DNA of 64,000 nt from Microlunatus elymi (GCF_007362775.1 NZ_CP041692.1:434001-498000); one strand, 5' to 3'; numbered from the stretch's first letter, positions 1 to 9,774 are shown. Numbers and translations are program-made. Notes: generated by a model not told the origin, from the sequence alone.

Positions 1-245
1 GCAGCGACGAGATGGTGCATCTGCACTACGTCTTCGGCGACCAGCTCGGGCAGTACTCCGGCCGGATCAAGAAGCTGGCCGAGCTGGACCTGATGCAGAA
101 CCAGTTCGGTGAGTTCAAGGTCGTGGTGGTCGAGGTCTGCCCGGCCTGCGGTTGGAACCACATGATCACTTCGTATCTGCTTGGCGACGGGGTCAAGCGC
201 AAGCCCCCACGCCGCCAGCAGACCGTCGAGGACATCTATGGCTGA
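1..245 (+). CDS. DUF5318 family protein (5' partial)
   Basis: This is the C-terminal part of a small protein that begins before the window; the frame is open from base 1. The visible part has a conserved CPACGWNH segment that looks like half of a zinc ribbon; the other cysteine pair would lie upstream. Actinobacterial DUF5318 proteins (about 130 aa, for example the gene before ponA1 in mycobacteria) have the same ending and sit in the same place. The stop overlaps the PBP start by 8 bp (ATGGCTGA), so the two genes are probably translationally coupled. No biochemical function is established for the family. Confidence 0.8.
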   Translation, partial: SDEMVHLHYVFGDQLGQYSGRIKKLAELDLMQNQFGEFKVVVVEVCPACGWNHMITSYLLGDGVKRKPPRRQQTVEDIYG

Positions 246-2652
246 ATCCAACCGGAGGACCCGCTCGGGGACCTCCGCCAAGACAGGTGCGTCCACAGCC
301 AAGAAGGCAACCGCCAACAAGGCCACCGGCAGGAAGCAGAAGAAGAAGCGCGGCCCGGGCCGGATCATCGGCCGGATCGCGCTCACCATGTTGATCTTGG
401 TCGTGGTCGGCGGCCTCGCCTCGGCAGCGTTCGTCGGCGTCTCCTACCAGCGGCTGACCGTGCCCGACCCGAACGCCGAATTCACCACCAACACGACCAA
501 CATCTACTACCACAACGGCAAGACCAAGCTCGGCGACATCGCCATCCAGAATCGGCAGTCCATCCGGTACGACCAGATGCCCGATTCGATCAAGAACGCC
601 GTGGTGGCCGCCGAGAATAAGACCTTCTGGACCGACCCCGGCTACTCCATCCAGGGCATGATCCGGGCCGGCGCCAACATCGTCCGCGGCGGTTCGCTGC
701 AGAGCGGTTCGACCATCACCCAGCAGTACATCAAGATCATGTACTTGTCGCAGGAGCAGACCGCGAGCCGCAAGTACAAGGAGATCCTGCTGGCCCGCAA
801 GCTGTCCCAGCAGATGTCCAAGCAGGACATCCTCACCGGTTACCTGAACACGATCTACTTCGGCCGGGGCGCCTACGGGATTCAGGCCGCCAGCAAGGCC
901 TACTTCGACGAGGACGCCTCCGAGCTCACCGTGCCGCAGTCCGCGGTACTGGCCGCCGTACTGAACAGCCCGTCCTACTTCGACCCGGAGGAGAACGGCG
1001 GCGACCCCGATCCACTGCTCGGCCGCTACCGCTACGTCCTCACCTCCATGCAGGAGTCCGGCTTCCTCACCGCAGCCCAGGAAGCCAAGTACGCAAAGAA
1101 ACTTCCGAAGTTCCCCAAGATCAAAGTCAGCGAGAAGTACGGCGGTTCGCAGGGCTTCCTGATGAAGGCGGTCGAGTCCGAGCTGTCCACCCTGCCGGTC
1201 GATCAGGCCCAGGTCCGCGGTGGCGGTTACAAGATCATCACCACCTTCGACAAGTCGGCGCAGGACGCAGCAGTTCAGGCCGCCCAGGACAACACCGCGC
1301 AGGCAGCCCAGCTGGCCGGCCGGAAGAAGTCCAACCTGCACGCGGCGATCGCCTCGGTGGACACCGACACCGGTGGTGTGGTGGCGATGTACGGCGGCCC
1401 GGACTACATCAAGAACTCGCGCAACTGGGCGACCACCCCGCGGGCCGCGGCGTCGACCTTCAAGCCGTTCGCGTTGGCGACCGGACTGGAGAACGGCTTC
1501 AGCCTGTATTCGATCATGAACGGCAACACGTTCACCCCGCCCGGCGACGGGGTGCCGATCCGCAACGAGTTCTCCACCCAGTACGGCCCGGTCACCCTGC
1601 TGAAGGCGACGGCCGACTCGATCAACACCGCCTTTGTTGATCTTGACACCAAGCTGCCCGGCGACGGTCCGCAAAAGGTGATCGACACCGCGCAGAAGCT
1701 CGGTGCGGTGAAGCAGAAGGGTGCCCAGGACTGGGTGGCCAACAACCGGGTCGCGATCGGCAGCGCCCAGGTCAGCCCCCTCAACATGGCCAATGCGTAC
1801 GCCACCTTTGCCAACAACGGCGAATACCTGCAGAACCACGTGATCTCCGAGATCCTGGACAACCACGGCAAGGTGATCTACCAGGCCGATCCGAAGCCGA
1901 AGCGGGCGATCTCCTCCGACGTCGCCGCCGACGTCACCTACGCCCTGCAGGGTGTTGTCAAGGACGGCACCGGCACCGCGGCCCAGTCGTTGGGCCGGCC
2001 GGTGGCCGGCAAGACCGGCACCCAGGGCGTCGGGGACAAGATCACCTCGGCCTGGTTCACCGGCTACACCAAGCAGATCGCCACCTCGGTGATGTACGTG
2101 GCCGGCGACGGCGGCACGATGGATCTGGACAACTTCAAGCGGCCCTGGGACGCCACCTTCTTCGGCTCCAGCTACCCAGCGCAGACCTGGGTCGACTACA
2201 TGAAGGTCGCCACCCAGGATCAGAAGGTCCGCGAATTCACCGACCCGGCCTACGTCAACCGGGACAAGTTCCCGCCGCCGGCGAAGAAGACGCCGAAGCA
2301 GAAGTCGGACCAGCAGAAGAAGCAGAACGACAAGCCGACCGGGCAGGCCTCGGCCAGTGATCAGCCGAGCGACAAGCCGTCCGATCAGCCCACCGATCAG
2401 CAGTCGGAGCGGCCGACGAACACGGCCAGCACGCAGCCGTCAAACAAGCCGACCCAGCAGACCACCGACAAGGCGTCCGCGCCGGCGACGTCGAAGGCAC
2501 CGAATCCCGGCACCTCGGCCACCAGCAAGCCGCCCAAGTCCGGTGGCACGAGCGGAGCCAAGGACAACACGGATACCAAGTCCGGTTCGGATTCCAAGAA
2601 GTCCGACACTGCCGGGAACACGACGAAGACAGACACCAAGTCGGGCGCCTGA
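238..2652 (+). CDS. Bifunctional penicillin-binding protein (transglycosylase/transpeptidase)
   Basis: Class A PBP of 804 aa that polymerises and cross-links peptidoglycan outside the membrane. A basic cytoplasmic tail is followed by one membrane helix (about residues 45-70). The GT51 domain has its catalytic Glu near residue 126 in AAENKTFW, where the usual Asp after the Glu is Asn, and a GSTITQQ segment. The transpeptidase domain has STFK (Ser406/Lys409), SIN (461-463) and KTG (Lys592). The last 120 residues are Lys/Ser/Thr/Pro rich, probably spanning or binding the wall. The start at 238 is chosen because it overlaps the upstream stop; an in-frame upstream start at 181 would lie inside the DUF5318 gene. 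Equivalent in position to mycobacterial ponA1. Confidence 0.95.
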   Translation: MAESNRRTRSGTSAKTGASTAKKATANKATGRKQKKKRGPGRIIGRIALTMLILVVVGGLASAAFVGVSYQRLTVPDPNAEFTTNTTNIYYHNGKTKLGDIAIQNRQSIRYDQMPDSIKNAVVAAENKTFWTDPGYSIQGMIRAGANIVRGGSLQSGSTITQQYIKIMYLSQEQTASRKYKEILLARKLSQQMSKQDILTGYLNTIYFGRGAYGIQAASKAYFDEDASELTVPQSAVLAAVLNSPSYFDPEENGGDPDPLLGRYRYVLTSMQESGFLTAAQEAKYAKKLPKFPKIKVSEKYGGSQGFLMKAVESELSTLPVDQAQVRGGGYKIITTFDKSAQDAAVQAAQDNTAQAAQLAGRKKSNLHAAIASVDTDTGGVVAMYGGPDYIKNSRNWATTPRAAASTFKPFALATGLENGFSLYSIMNGNTFTPPGDGVPIRNEFSTQYGPVTLLKATADSINTAFVDLDTKLPGDGPQKVIDTAQKLGAVKQKGAQDWVANNRVAIGSAQVSPLNMANAYATFANNGEYLQNHVISEILDNHGKVIYQADPKPKRAISSDVAADVTYALQGVVKDGTGTAAQSLGRPVAGKTGTQGVGDKITSAWFTGYTKQIATSVMYVAGDGGTMDLDNFKRPWDATFFGSSYPAQTWVDYMKVATQDQKVREFTDPAYVNRDKFPPPAKKTPKQKSDQQKKQNDKPTGQASASDQPSDKPSDQPTDQQSERPTNTASTQPSNKPTQQTTDKASAPATSKAPNPGTSATSKPPKSGGTSGAKDNTDTKSGSDSKKSDTAGNTTKTDTKSGA

Positions 2653-2656
2653 TCCG

Positions 2657-4141
2657 ATGGCTGCCGGTACAGCCCGCCCCGGGAACGACGGGTTCGTGGC
2701 CATGATCAGCCAGCGGATCGGCGGTCCGCTGGGTCGGCATGCCGACACGGCATCTACCTGGTTCGGGCCGGTCCGGGTCTCGCTGCTGGCCGCGACCCTG
2801 GCCTGGATCGTCGGCGCGATCCAGAAACTGCCCTGCCAGGTCACGGTGGCCGGGCACTTTCCGGACAGCTATCGCCGGCTCTGCTACTCCGACATCCCCT
2901 TGCTCTACACCGGCCGCGGTCTGGCCGACGGCAACATCCCGTACCTTGATCACGGCAACTATCAGCCGCTGGAGTATCCGGTGCTCACCGGCTGGCTGCT
3001 GGAGTTCGAACGCCGGATCACCGCTCTGCTGGGTGCCCCGGTCGGTCCCGGACTGACCGCACAGCAGGCCGTCGACGCGTCCCGGCTCTTCTTCCAGGTC
3101 AACGTTGTGGTGCTCGGGCTACTGTTCCTGGTCGCGGTCTGGGCGCAGGCCCGGACTATCCCGGGGGTCCACGGCGTGCCGCGTCCGTACGGAGTTGATC
3201 ATGTACGCGGCTGGGACGCGATGATGCTGGCGGTCTCGCCGTGTGTCATCCTGGCCGGCTTCATCAACTGGGACATGCTGCCGATCGCCCTGACTGCGTT
3301 GGGATTCATGTTCTGGGCGCGCAGCCGGCCGACCCTGGCTGGAGCGATGTTCGGCCTCGGGATGGCCGCCAAGCTGTATCCCGTGCTGTTGCTGGGTCCG
3401 TTGCTGCTGTTGTGTCTGCGCGGCCGGCGGATGGGCGACTTCGGCCGCACCCTGCTCGGATTCGTGATCGCCTGGCTGATCCCGAATCTGCCGGTGATGG
3501 TCTTGGCGCCGAGTCAGTGGCTGGCGTTCTGGACCTTCAACTCCGATCGCGGCGGCGACCTCGGCTCGATCTGGTACGTGTTGTCGCTGGCCGGGCACCC
3601 GGTGCCGCACCTCAACCTGGTCAACGCGGTGATCTTGATCCTGCTCTGCGCCGGCATCGGCTGGTTGATCATCAGCGCGCCGCGGCGACCGCGATTCGGG
3701 CAGGTCGCCTATCTGGTGATCGCTGCGTTCCTGATCACCAACAAGGTCTACTCACCGCAGTACGTGCTCTGGCTGCTGCCGTTGTTGATCTTGGCCCGGC
3801 CGCGTTGGCGGGAATGGTGGATCTTCACGTTCGGCGAGATCGTCTACTTCCTGGCTATCTGGGGACACCTCGACCAAACCCTGACCCCGGGTGGTGGCGG
3901 CCCGGACCGGATCTATTGGCTCGCGGTGATCGTCCGGATCGCCTGTGAGGTGTGGGTCGGCATCATGATCATCCGCGACATCCTCGACCCCGACCGCCGC
4001 GACCCTCTGCGCGAGCGCGACACCGTCTATGGACCGGTGCCGGACGATCCGGGCGGCGGCGTGCTGTACGGAGCCCGGGACGCGGGCTGGGTTGTGCGAC
4101 TGCGGCGCTGGCTCGACCTCACCGACACCGGCCCCCGATAG
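2657..4141 (+). CDS. GT87 family polytopic glycosyltransferase
   Basis: A 494-aa membrane protein with roughly ten hydrophobic segments and conserved patches such as DHGNYQPLEYPVLTGW and FGLGMAAKLYPVLLLGP, which fit the GT87 (DUF2029) polyprenyl-phosphate-mannose-dependent transferases of actinobacteria. It would act at the membrane, using a lipid-linked sugar on the outer face. It starts 4 nt after the PBP stop and lies where Rv0051 lies in mycobacteria, so it is the third gene of a cell-wall operon. Another in-frame ATG is at 2702. The acceptor cannot be told from sequence. Confidence 0.85.
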   Translation: MAAGTARPGNDGFVAMISQRIGGPLGRHADTASTWFGPVRVSLLAATLAWIVGAIQKLPCQVTVAGHFPDSYRRLCYSDIPLLYTGRGLADGNIPYLDHGNYQPLEYPVLTGWLLEFERRITALLGAPVGPGLTAQQAVDASRLFFQVNVVVLGLLFLVAVWAQARTIPGVHGVPRPYGVDHVRGWDAMMLAVSPCVILAGFINWDMLPIALTALGFMFWARSRPTLAGAMFGLGMAAKLYPVLLLGPLLLLCLRGRRMGDFGRTLLGFVIAWLIPNLPVMVLAPSQWLAFWTFNSDRGGDLGSIWYVLSLAGHPVPHLNLVNAVILILLCAGIGWLIISAPRRPRFGQVAYLVIAAFLITNKVYSPQYVLWLLPLLILARPRWREWWIFTFGEIVYFLAIWGHLDQTLTPGGGGPDRIYWLAVIVRIACEVWVGIMIIRDILDPDRRDPLRERDTVYGPVPDDPGGGVLYGARDAGWVVRLRRWLDLTDTGPR

Positions 4142-4152
4142 GTTCGGTTGCG

Positions 4153-5370
4153 ATGAACTCGCCCGCAACCGAGGTGGCCGAACTGGACCGCGCGACCGCC
4201 ACCGAACCGCCCGGCCGCGGTGGCGTGATCGGCCGGTGGTGGCGTAGACCGGGCGGACTCAGCTTGCATTCGTTTGACCCCCGCGGCGGCCGGATCACCA
4301 TCCAGGCTTGGCTTGCCAGCCGCGGACTGATCGCGCTGGTCGCCTTGTTGCTGGCGGTCGTCACCCATCGCGACCTGATGGCGATGGTGAACAACTGGGA
4401 CGCGGTGCACTTCGCCGACCTCGCTCGGCACGGCTACGGCTACGACCCCGACGGCAAACTGATGGCCTTCTTCCCGGGGCTGCCGCTGATGCTGCGGGCC
4501 GGGCTGCTGTTCGGCGTCCCGACCCAGATCAGCGGCATGATCATCGCCGGCATCGGCTCCGCGTTCGCGGCGGCCGCGCTCTACCGGCTCGGCGGTCCGT
4601 GGGCGGCGGTGGTGTGGCTGTTCGCGCCGACCGCAGTGTTCACCACGGTCGGCTACACCGAGGCGGCCTTCTGCGCTTTCGCCTTCTGGGCTTGGGAACG
4701 CGCTCGCTCCGATCGCTGGTTGGCGGCCGCGCTGCTGGCCGGCTGCGCCTGCACCGTACGGGTGTCCGGTCTCTTTCTGGTCGGTGCCCTGTTCATCATG
4801 ATCATCACCACCCGCAAGATCAACTGGGCCACTCGGCTGCGGCGGGCCGGGTTGTTGCTGATCCCGGTCGCCGTGCTCGCCGCGTACGCGACCTATCTGC
4901 ACGGACTGAGCGGCAGCTGGACCGCCTGGTACGACGCCCAGGTCGCAGGCTGGTATCGCGGCTTCACCTGGCCGTGGCAGTCGTTCCAGAACACCTGGGC
5001 CGCCGTCCAGCCCGGCGCGTACGCCGATCATCCCTACTGGGCTTGGGTATTCCGGGCCGAGATGGTGTCGATGGCGGTCGGCGTGCTGGTCACCATCTGG
5101 TGCCTGACTCAGAAGTTGTGGGCCGAGGCGAGCTGGGTCGCGGTCCAGGTGCTCGCGTTCTCCTTGTCCTATTGGTACATGTCGGTGAACCGGGCCGTGC
5201 TGCTCTGGTTCCCGTTGATGATCATGATCGCCCGGTTCGGGCAGTGGCGGCCGGCGTCCCGGCCGGCCGCCGTCGCCCATCGGGTGGTGGTGATCATCGG
5301 GAGCGCCCTCGGGACTGCTGCAATGATCACCTGGTCCTGGCTCTTCTTCAGTGGGTATTGGGCAAGCTGA
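4153..5370 (+). CDS. PIG-V-like (GT76) mannosyltransferase
   Basis: A 405-aa polytopic protein. The motif NWDAVHFADLARHGY (Trp82-Asp83) in the first extracytoplasmic loop, followed by FFPGLPLMLR, is typical of GPI mannosyltransferase 2 (PIG-V) homologues, where the Asp after Trp is thought to be catalytic. In actinobacteria these proteins probably transfer mannose from polyprenyl-phosphate-mannose to wall or lipid glycans. It begins 11 nt after the GT87 stop and closes the four-gene operon. The ATG at 4153 is preferred because the open frame further upstream lies inside the GT87 gene. Confidence 0.83.
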   Translation: MNSPATEVAELDRATATEPPGRGGVIGRWWRRPGGLSLHSFDPRGGRITIQAWLASRGLIALVALLLAVVTHRDLMAMVNNWDAVHFADLARHGYGYDPDGKLMAFFPGLPLMLRAGLLFGVPTQISGMIIAGIGSAFAAAALYRLGGPWAAVVWLFAPTAVFTTVGYTEAAFCAFAFWAWERARSDRWLAAALLAGCACTVRVSGLFLVGALFIMIITTRKINWATRLRRAGLLLIPVAVLAAYATYLHGLSGSWTAWYDAQVAGWYRGFTWPWQSFQNTWAAVQPGAYADHPYWAWVFRAEMVSMAVGVLVTIWCLTQKLWAEASWVAVQVLAFSLSYWYMSVNRAVLLWFPLMIMIARFGQWRPASRPAAVAHRVVVIIGSALGTAAMITWSWLFFSGYWAS

Positions 5371-5447
5371 GCGGTCGGGGTCGAGGGGGTCGTCCCGTAC
5401 GCAAGACGCCGGACCAGATCGCGGCAGCGGCATTCGCTCGACCCCGA

Positions 5448-6011
5448 TCAGAGATCGTAGGTCAGCTTGACGAGGTTGCCGACCGCCGATGCGTCGACCA
5501 ATCGGAGGGCTCTTGCCGAGGTCAGTTCGCCGAAGAGGCGGTTGCCGGAGCCGACGAGGTGCGGGTAGAGGAACAGGCGGAGTTCGTCGACCAGCTCGTG
5601 TTCGAGCAGGAACTGCGCCAGTTGCGAGCTGCCGAGCACCACGACGTCGCCGTCGATCTGCTGCCGTAGCCGGTCGATCGCGGAAACAAGATCACCGGTG
5701 AGTTCGGTGGTCGGGCCCCAGTCCGTACGCGCCGGCGTCGAGCGGACGACGTACTTCGGCAGGCTGAACAGGCGTTCGGCCCACTCGCCGGGGCGGCCGA
5801 GCCAGCGATCGGCGAACCAGCCGTAGGTGCGGCCGCCGAGCAGGAACGCCGAGGTCTCCAGCGCTTCGCCGAATTCGATCTTGGCCCAGGCTTCCCGGTC
5901 CGGGTCGCTGACCCGGGTGAACCAGCCGCCGAATCCGAAGCCCTCGTCGCCGGACGGGTCCTGACTGACTCCGTCCAGAGTGGTGTTGCTGTTGATGACA
6001 ATCCGTCCCAT
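5448..6011 (-). CDS. RibD C-terminal / dihydrofolate reductase-like protein
   Basis: A 187-aa protein beginning MGRIVINSNTTLDGVSQDP and carrying GGRTYGWF, VVLGSSQLAQFLLEHELVDEL and YPHLVGSGNRLF, the arrangement seen in RibD_C/DHFR-like reductases of actinobacteria. These are NADPH-binding folds, mostly of unknown substrate. The start at 6011 has a good ribosome site (GAGGAGA, about 6 nt before ATG); the frame stays open upstream to 6257 but without a matching site. It is divergent from the ECF sigma gene at 6173, and reductases of this kind are often partners or targets of such sigma factors. Confidence 0.85.
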   Translation of the reverse strand: MGRIVINSNTTLDGVSQDPSGDEGFGFGGWFTRVSDPDREAWAKIEFGEALETSAFLLGGRTYGWFADRWLGRPGEWAERLFSLPKYVVRSTPARTDWGPTTELTGDLVSAIDRLRQQIDGDVVVLGSSQLAQFLLEHELVDELRLFLYPHLVGSGNRLFGELTSARALRLVDASAVGNLVKLTYDL

Positions 6012-6172
6012 GTCCGTCTCCTCGGTGGGTTTGTTGGTGCGTACGAACTGATGGACACCGGATCGCTGCAAAACTGGGCGCGGCGATCCCGACTGGTTGG
6101 CCGCCCAGTTCTTGGCGAGCCCGGTGTCCAAGTCGGTGGAGTCGCAATCGGGCGACGGGGTGGAGGGGTCGG

Positions 6173-7198
6173 ATGGAGACGGAGCTGGTACACGCCGAGG
6201 AGCAACTCCGCGACGCCCGAGCGGGCAGTCAGGACGCGTTCGACCAATTGATCGCACCCTTTCGGCGTGAACTGCTGACGCACAGCTACCGGATGCTCGG
6301 CTCGCTGCAGGATGCCGAGGACTGCCTGCAGGAGTCGCTGTTGGCCGCCTGGCAGGCGTTGCCCGGGTTCGAAGCCCGTTCCTCGCTGCGGACCTGGTTG
6401 TACGCGATCACCACCAACCGCTGCCTGAACGCGCTCCGGGCGATCCGTCGTCGGCCGGCTCAGCCGTGGGCGGTGCCCGGCATGCAGCCGCCGGAGCCGT
6501 CCAGGCTCGGTGAGGTGGTCTGGCTGGAGCCGCTGCCCGACCGGCTGATCGGCGGATCGAACACCACCGCGGCAACACCCGAGGCTCGGTACGAGGCCCG
6601 GGAGTCGATCTCGCTAGCGTTCGTCACCGCACTGCAGCGATTGCCGCCGCGGCAGCTGACCGTGCTGGTGCTGCGGGACGTGCTGGGCTTCCACGCCCGC
6701 GAGGTGGCCGAGATTCTGCAGGTCAGTGTCGAGTCGGTGACCAGCGCCCTGAAACGCGCCAGATCCACCCTGCAACGGCACCGAGACGATGAGGCCGGCA
6801 CCGAGCCGCCGCCGGAGAGCCAATCGCCGATCGAGCGGGAGTTGATCGCCCGCTTCGTCACCGCGTACGAGGCCGGTGACGTCGCCGGACTGATCGAGCT
6901 CTTCACCGACGACGTGATGATGTCGATGCCGCCGGTGCCGCTGGAGTATCAGGGACCGGAGTTGGTCGGGGAGTTCCTGTCGCTGCTGTTCGGAGCCGAC
7001 CGCCGCTTCCGGCTGCTGCCCACCCGCGCCAACGGCCAACCGGCATTCGGCCTCTACCTGCGGCGGCCCGACCGTTCCTGCACCGGTTCCGGACTGCTGG
7101 TGCTCGGCCTGTCCGGCGACCGGATCAGCTCGCTGATCCGCTTCGAGCCAGAGTTGATCAAGCAGTTCGACCTGCCGGCCGCGCTGACCGATTCATGA
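6173..7198 (+). CDS. ECF sigma factor with C-terminal SnoaL-like domain
   Basis: RNA polymerase sigma-70 family protein of 341 aa. Region 2 is visible in HSYRMLGSLQDAEDCLQES and SSLRTWLYAITTNRCLNALR; region 4 is RLPPRQLTVLVLRDVLGFHAREVAEILQVSVESVTSALKR (quoted in parts: residues about 155-200). The last 130 residues look like an NTF2/SnoaL fold (FVTAYEAGDVAGLIELFTDD), which replaces a separate anti-sigma factor in several ECF groups. The segment WLEPLPDRLI between the sigma domains points to the TIGR02960 group. The ribosome site GGAGGGG precedes ATG 6173. The final codons lie in the first copy of an 18-bp tandem repeat. Confidence 0.9.
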   Translation: METELVHAEEQLRDARAGSQDAFDQLIAPFRRELLTHSYRMLGSLQDAEDCLQESLLAAWQALPGFEARSSLRTWLYAITTNRCLNALRAIRRRPAQPWAVPGMQPPEPSRLGEVVWLEPLPDRLIGGSNTTAATPEARYEARESISLAFVTALQRLPPRQLTVLVLRDVLGFHAREVAEILQVSVESVTSALKRARSTLQRHRDDEAGTEPPPESQSPIERELIARFVTAYEAGDVAGLIELFTDDVMMSMPPVPLEYQGPELVGEFLSLLFGADRRFRLLPTRANGQPAFGLYLRRPDRSCTGSGLLVLGLSGDRISSLIRFEPELIKQFDLPAALTDS

Positions 7199-7245
7199 TC
7201 AACCGCGGATTCATGATCAACAACCGGTTCATGATCACCGCGCCG
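7192..7245. repeat. Three tandem 18-bp repeats across convergent stop codons
   Basis: Copies at 7192-7209, 7210-7227 and 7228-7245 all begin TTCATGATCA and then diverge slightly (ACCGCGGA, ACAACCGG, CCGCGCCG). The TGA of the sigma gene lies in copy 1 and the TGA of the MFS gene (reverse strand) lies in copy 3. Each copy holds the palindromes TCATGA and TGATCA. Confidence 0.9.
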
Positions 7246-8431
7246 GGAACGCCCGCCGGGCGAACACCACCACCGCAGCGGCCAGCAGAATCGGAATCGA
7301 GCTCAGCCAAGCGAGATTGCCGATGCCGACAGCGCCCAGCACCACGCCGCCCAGCGCCGAACCGGCGGCGATGCCGACGTTGGCCGACACGTTCAGCCAG
7401 GCGCCGGACAGCTCCGGTGAGATCGCGTTGGTCCGGATCGCGGTGCTCTGGAACAGCGACGGCGCCGGCCCGAACGCGGCGTTCCAGATCACCCCGAAGA
7501 TGATCACCAGCGGCAGCGACGGAAAGCCGACAGCGACCGCGAGCATGCCCACGCCGCTGACCAGCAAGATCATCAACGCGGTCCGGCGCGGCCTAGCGTC
7601 CAGGGACCGCGAAGCCAGCCAGATCCCGAACAGACCGAAACCACCGAAGAGAAACAGCACCGGCGCCACCCAGGACGTCTGTGCGCCGGACTGCAACAGC
7701 AGCACCGCGACGTAGGTGTAGAAACCGTACTGACCGACGTAGGCCAACGCGTTGGCCAGCATCACCGCCGCCGCGTCCCGGCGGCGGCCGGACGGCCGGC
7801 CGCTGTCGGCGACGCTCCGCGGCTCGGCCGGCGGCAGTGTCCTGGCGAGCAAGATCAACACCACCAGCATCAAGATCACCAGCACCCCGAAGGCGGCCCG
7901 CCAGCCGACCGCGTTGCCGAGCCCCGTCGCGGCCGGTGCGCCGAGGATCAGACCGGCCGCTACGCCGGCCGAGACCAGGGCCAGTGCCCGCCCGGTCTGG
8001 GACGGATGGACCAGCCGGGCCGAGTAGCCGATGCAGATCGAGAAGAAGATCGCGTGCGTCATCCCGCCGAGAGCCCGGCCGACGCCGAGCACGACAACAG
8101 TCGGCGCGAAGGCGCAGATCAGGTTGCTGACCGCGAACGAGCCGATGCCGATCAACAGCAGCCGCCTGCCCGGGATGCGCCGGGTGAGCAACGTCAGCGG
8201 TACCGCCGTCAGCATCACCATCACCGCGTACGTGCTGACCAGCAGACCGGCGACCGACGTGCTGATGTGCAGCTCGCGGCTGATCGTCGGCAGTAGGCCG
8301 ATCGGCAGCACCTCGGTGGTCACGGCTGCGAACACCGCCAATGCCAGCACCGCCAGCGCCGGGCCGACCGCGGACACGTTCGGCCGCTGCGCCAGCTCGT
8401 CGCCACCGGTCACCGATTGGGTGTCAACCAT
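7235..8431 (-). CDS. MFS transporter (drug/sugar efflux type)
   Basis: A 398-aa protein with twelve predicted membrane segments. The sequence EVLPIGLLPTISRELHIS after the first helix and GRALGGMTHAIFFSICIGYSARL resemble the AraJ/Cmx-like MFS efflux subfamily. Substrate is not predictable. It is divergent from a ROK-family regulator at 8530, about 100 bp away, which is a likely controller. It converges on the ECF sigma gene through the 18-bp repeats. Confidence 0.88.
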   Translation of the reverse strand: MVDTQSVTGGDELAQRPNVSAVGPALAVLALAVFAAVTTEVLPIGLLPTISRELHISTSVAGLLVSTYAVMVMLTAVPLTLLTRRIPGRRLLLIGIGSFAVSNLICAFAPTVVVLGVGRALGGMTHAIFFSICIGYSARLVHPSQTGRALALVSAGVAAGLILGAPAATGLGNAVGWRAAFGVLVILMLVVLILLARTLPPAEPRSVADSGRPSGRRRDAAAVMLANALAYVGQYGFYTYVAVLLLQSGAQTSWVAPVLFLFGGFGLFGIWLASRSLDARPRRTALMILLVSGVGMLAVAVGFPSLPLVIIFGVIWNAAFGPAPSLFQSTAIRTNAISPELSGAWLNVSANVGIAAGSALGGVVLGAVGIGNLAWLSSIPILLAAAVVVFARRAFPAR

Positions 8432-8529
8432 GAGTTCCTCGCATCAGATCTGCTCGTGTCGGCTAATTTACTCGATTGGCGAGGATATTGTTGCTTCGAC
8501 AGCTCCAGGCTGAGATGGAAGGTGGCCGG

Positions 8530-9744
8530 GTGACTCGACTGGCACGCAGACGGTGGGCGACGGCAGCTGAGCTGCTGCAACTCGTCAACGCCGAGCCGGG
8601 AATCACCCGACGCGAGGCCGCCGAGCGGCTGGGGCTCTCCAGCGGCGCGGCCACCGAACTGGTCGACCGGCTCAAGCGGCTCGAACTGTTGAACGAGTCC
8701 CGCGCCGAACACACCGGACCCGGCCGCCCGACCACGATCCTCGAACCGCACGAGCAGGGGCCGCTGGTGCTGATCATCGGCCTGCGGGCGTCCGGCTGGG
8801 AGCTGCGCCTGTCCGATCTGGCCGGCAGGCTGACCGCGTTGACCGATGCGCCGTACGAGGACGATCGACCCGAGGCCGTGCTGACCACGATTGCCGCAGC
8901 GGTGGCGGGGGCCGTCGACGACGCTGAGCCGAGGATCCGGTGCGTGGTCGTCTCGGCCGCCGGCCCGGTCAGCGGCACCGCGCTCGGGCAGCTGTCGGCC
9001 CGGCACTGGCTGGAGTTGCTGGATCTGCAGCGGCTGACCGCGGGCATCCCGGCCGAGCGGCGGCCGCCGCTGCTGGTCGGCAACGACGCCACCCTTGCCG
9101 GGGTGGCGGAGGCCAGGACCGGAGCGTCGAAGGACACCAGTGTCGCCGTGCATCTGATGGTCGCCACCGGGATCGGCGGCGTCCTGCTGCTGAATGGCGA
9201 GCCGGCGCTCGGCGCACACGGGACCGGTGGCGAGTTCGGCCACCTGCCGTTCGCCGATCCCGCGCTGGAGTGCACCTGCGGTTCGTACGGCTGCTGGGAC
9301 CTCGCGGTCGACGGCCGGGCGCTGGCACGGCATCGCGGCGAACCCGAACCCGCCGACCCGGAGGACTACGCCCGGCGGCTGCTGGACGACCTCGAGTCCG
9401 GTCGTTCCCGATCGGGCGACAATCGCGGGGCCGTCGCGTTGGCGGCGGGTGCGTTCGGCCGCGGCATCGCGGGCCTGGTCAACGCTCATGACCCGGACGT
9501 GATCACCCTCGGCGGCCTGGGACCGCAACTGCGTCGCACTGCACCGGAGGCGTTCGACCGGGCCTACCGATCCGGGCTGATGACGGTCCATCAGCGGCAG
9601 CCGCCGCCAGTTCTGGACAGCGTGCACGGTGCCGACGGCCCGACCCGCGGCGCGGCCTATCTCGGCATCGACCACATCACCAGCCCGGCCGCATTGGACC
9701 GCTGGGCCGGCAACGAACCGGAGACCGACACCGCCGCGCGGTAA
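8530..9744 (+). CDS. ROK family transcriptional regulator
   Basis: A 404-aa protein with an N-terminal winged helix (residues about 8-55: GITRREAAERLGLSSGAATELVDRL region) followed by a ROK sugar-kinase-like domain. The ROK zinc motif is present as CTCGSYGC (Cys248, Cys250, Cys255), with the preceding His at 238. Such proteins repress sugar or efflux genes and respond to a sugar ligand. I chose GTG 8530 because GGAAGGTGG precedes it; ATG 8515 and TTG 8476 are in-frame alternatives. Divergent from the MFS gene. Confidence 0.87.
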   Translation: MTRLARRRWATAAELLQLVNAEPGITRREAAERLGLSSGAATELVDRLKRLELLNESRAEHTGPGRPTTILEPHEQGPLVLIIGLRASGWELRLSDLAGRLTALTDAPYEDDRPEAVLTTIAAAVAGAVDDAEPRIRCVVVSAAGPVSGTALGQLSARHWLELLDLQRLTAGIPAERRPPLLVGNDATLAGVAEARTGASKDTSVAVHLMVATGIGGVLLLNGEPALGAHGTGGEFGHLPFADPALECTCGSYGCWDLAVDGRALARHRGEPEPADPEDYARRLLDDLESGRSRSGDNRGAVALAAGAFGRGIAGLVNAHDPDVITLGGLGPQLRRTAPEAFDRAYRSGLMTVHQRQPPPVLDSVHGADGPTRGAAYLGIDHITSPAALDRWAGNEPETDTAAR

Positions 9745-9774
9745 CGGCGAGCGAAGCTCCGTACACTGACCCGC

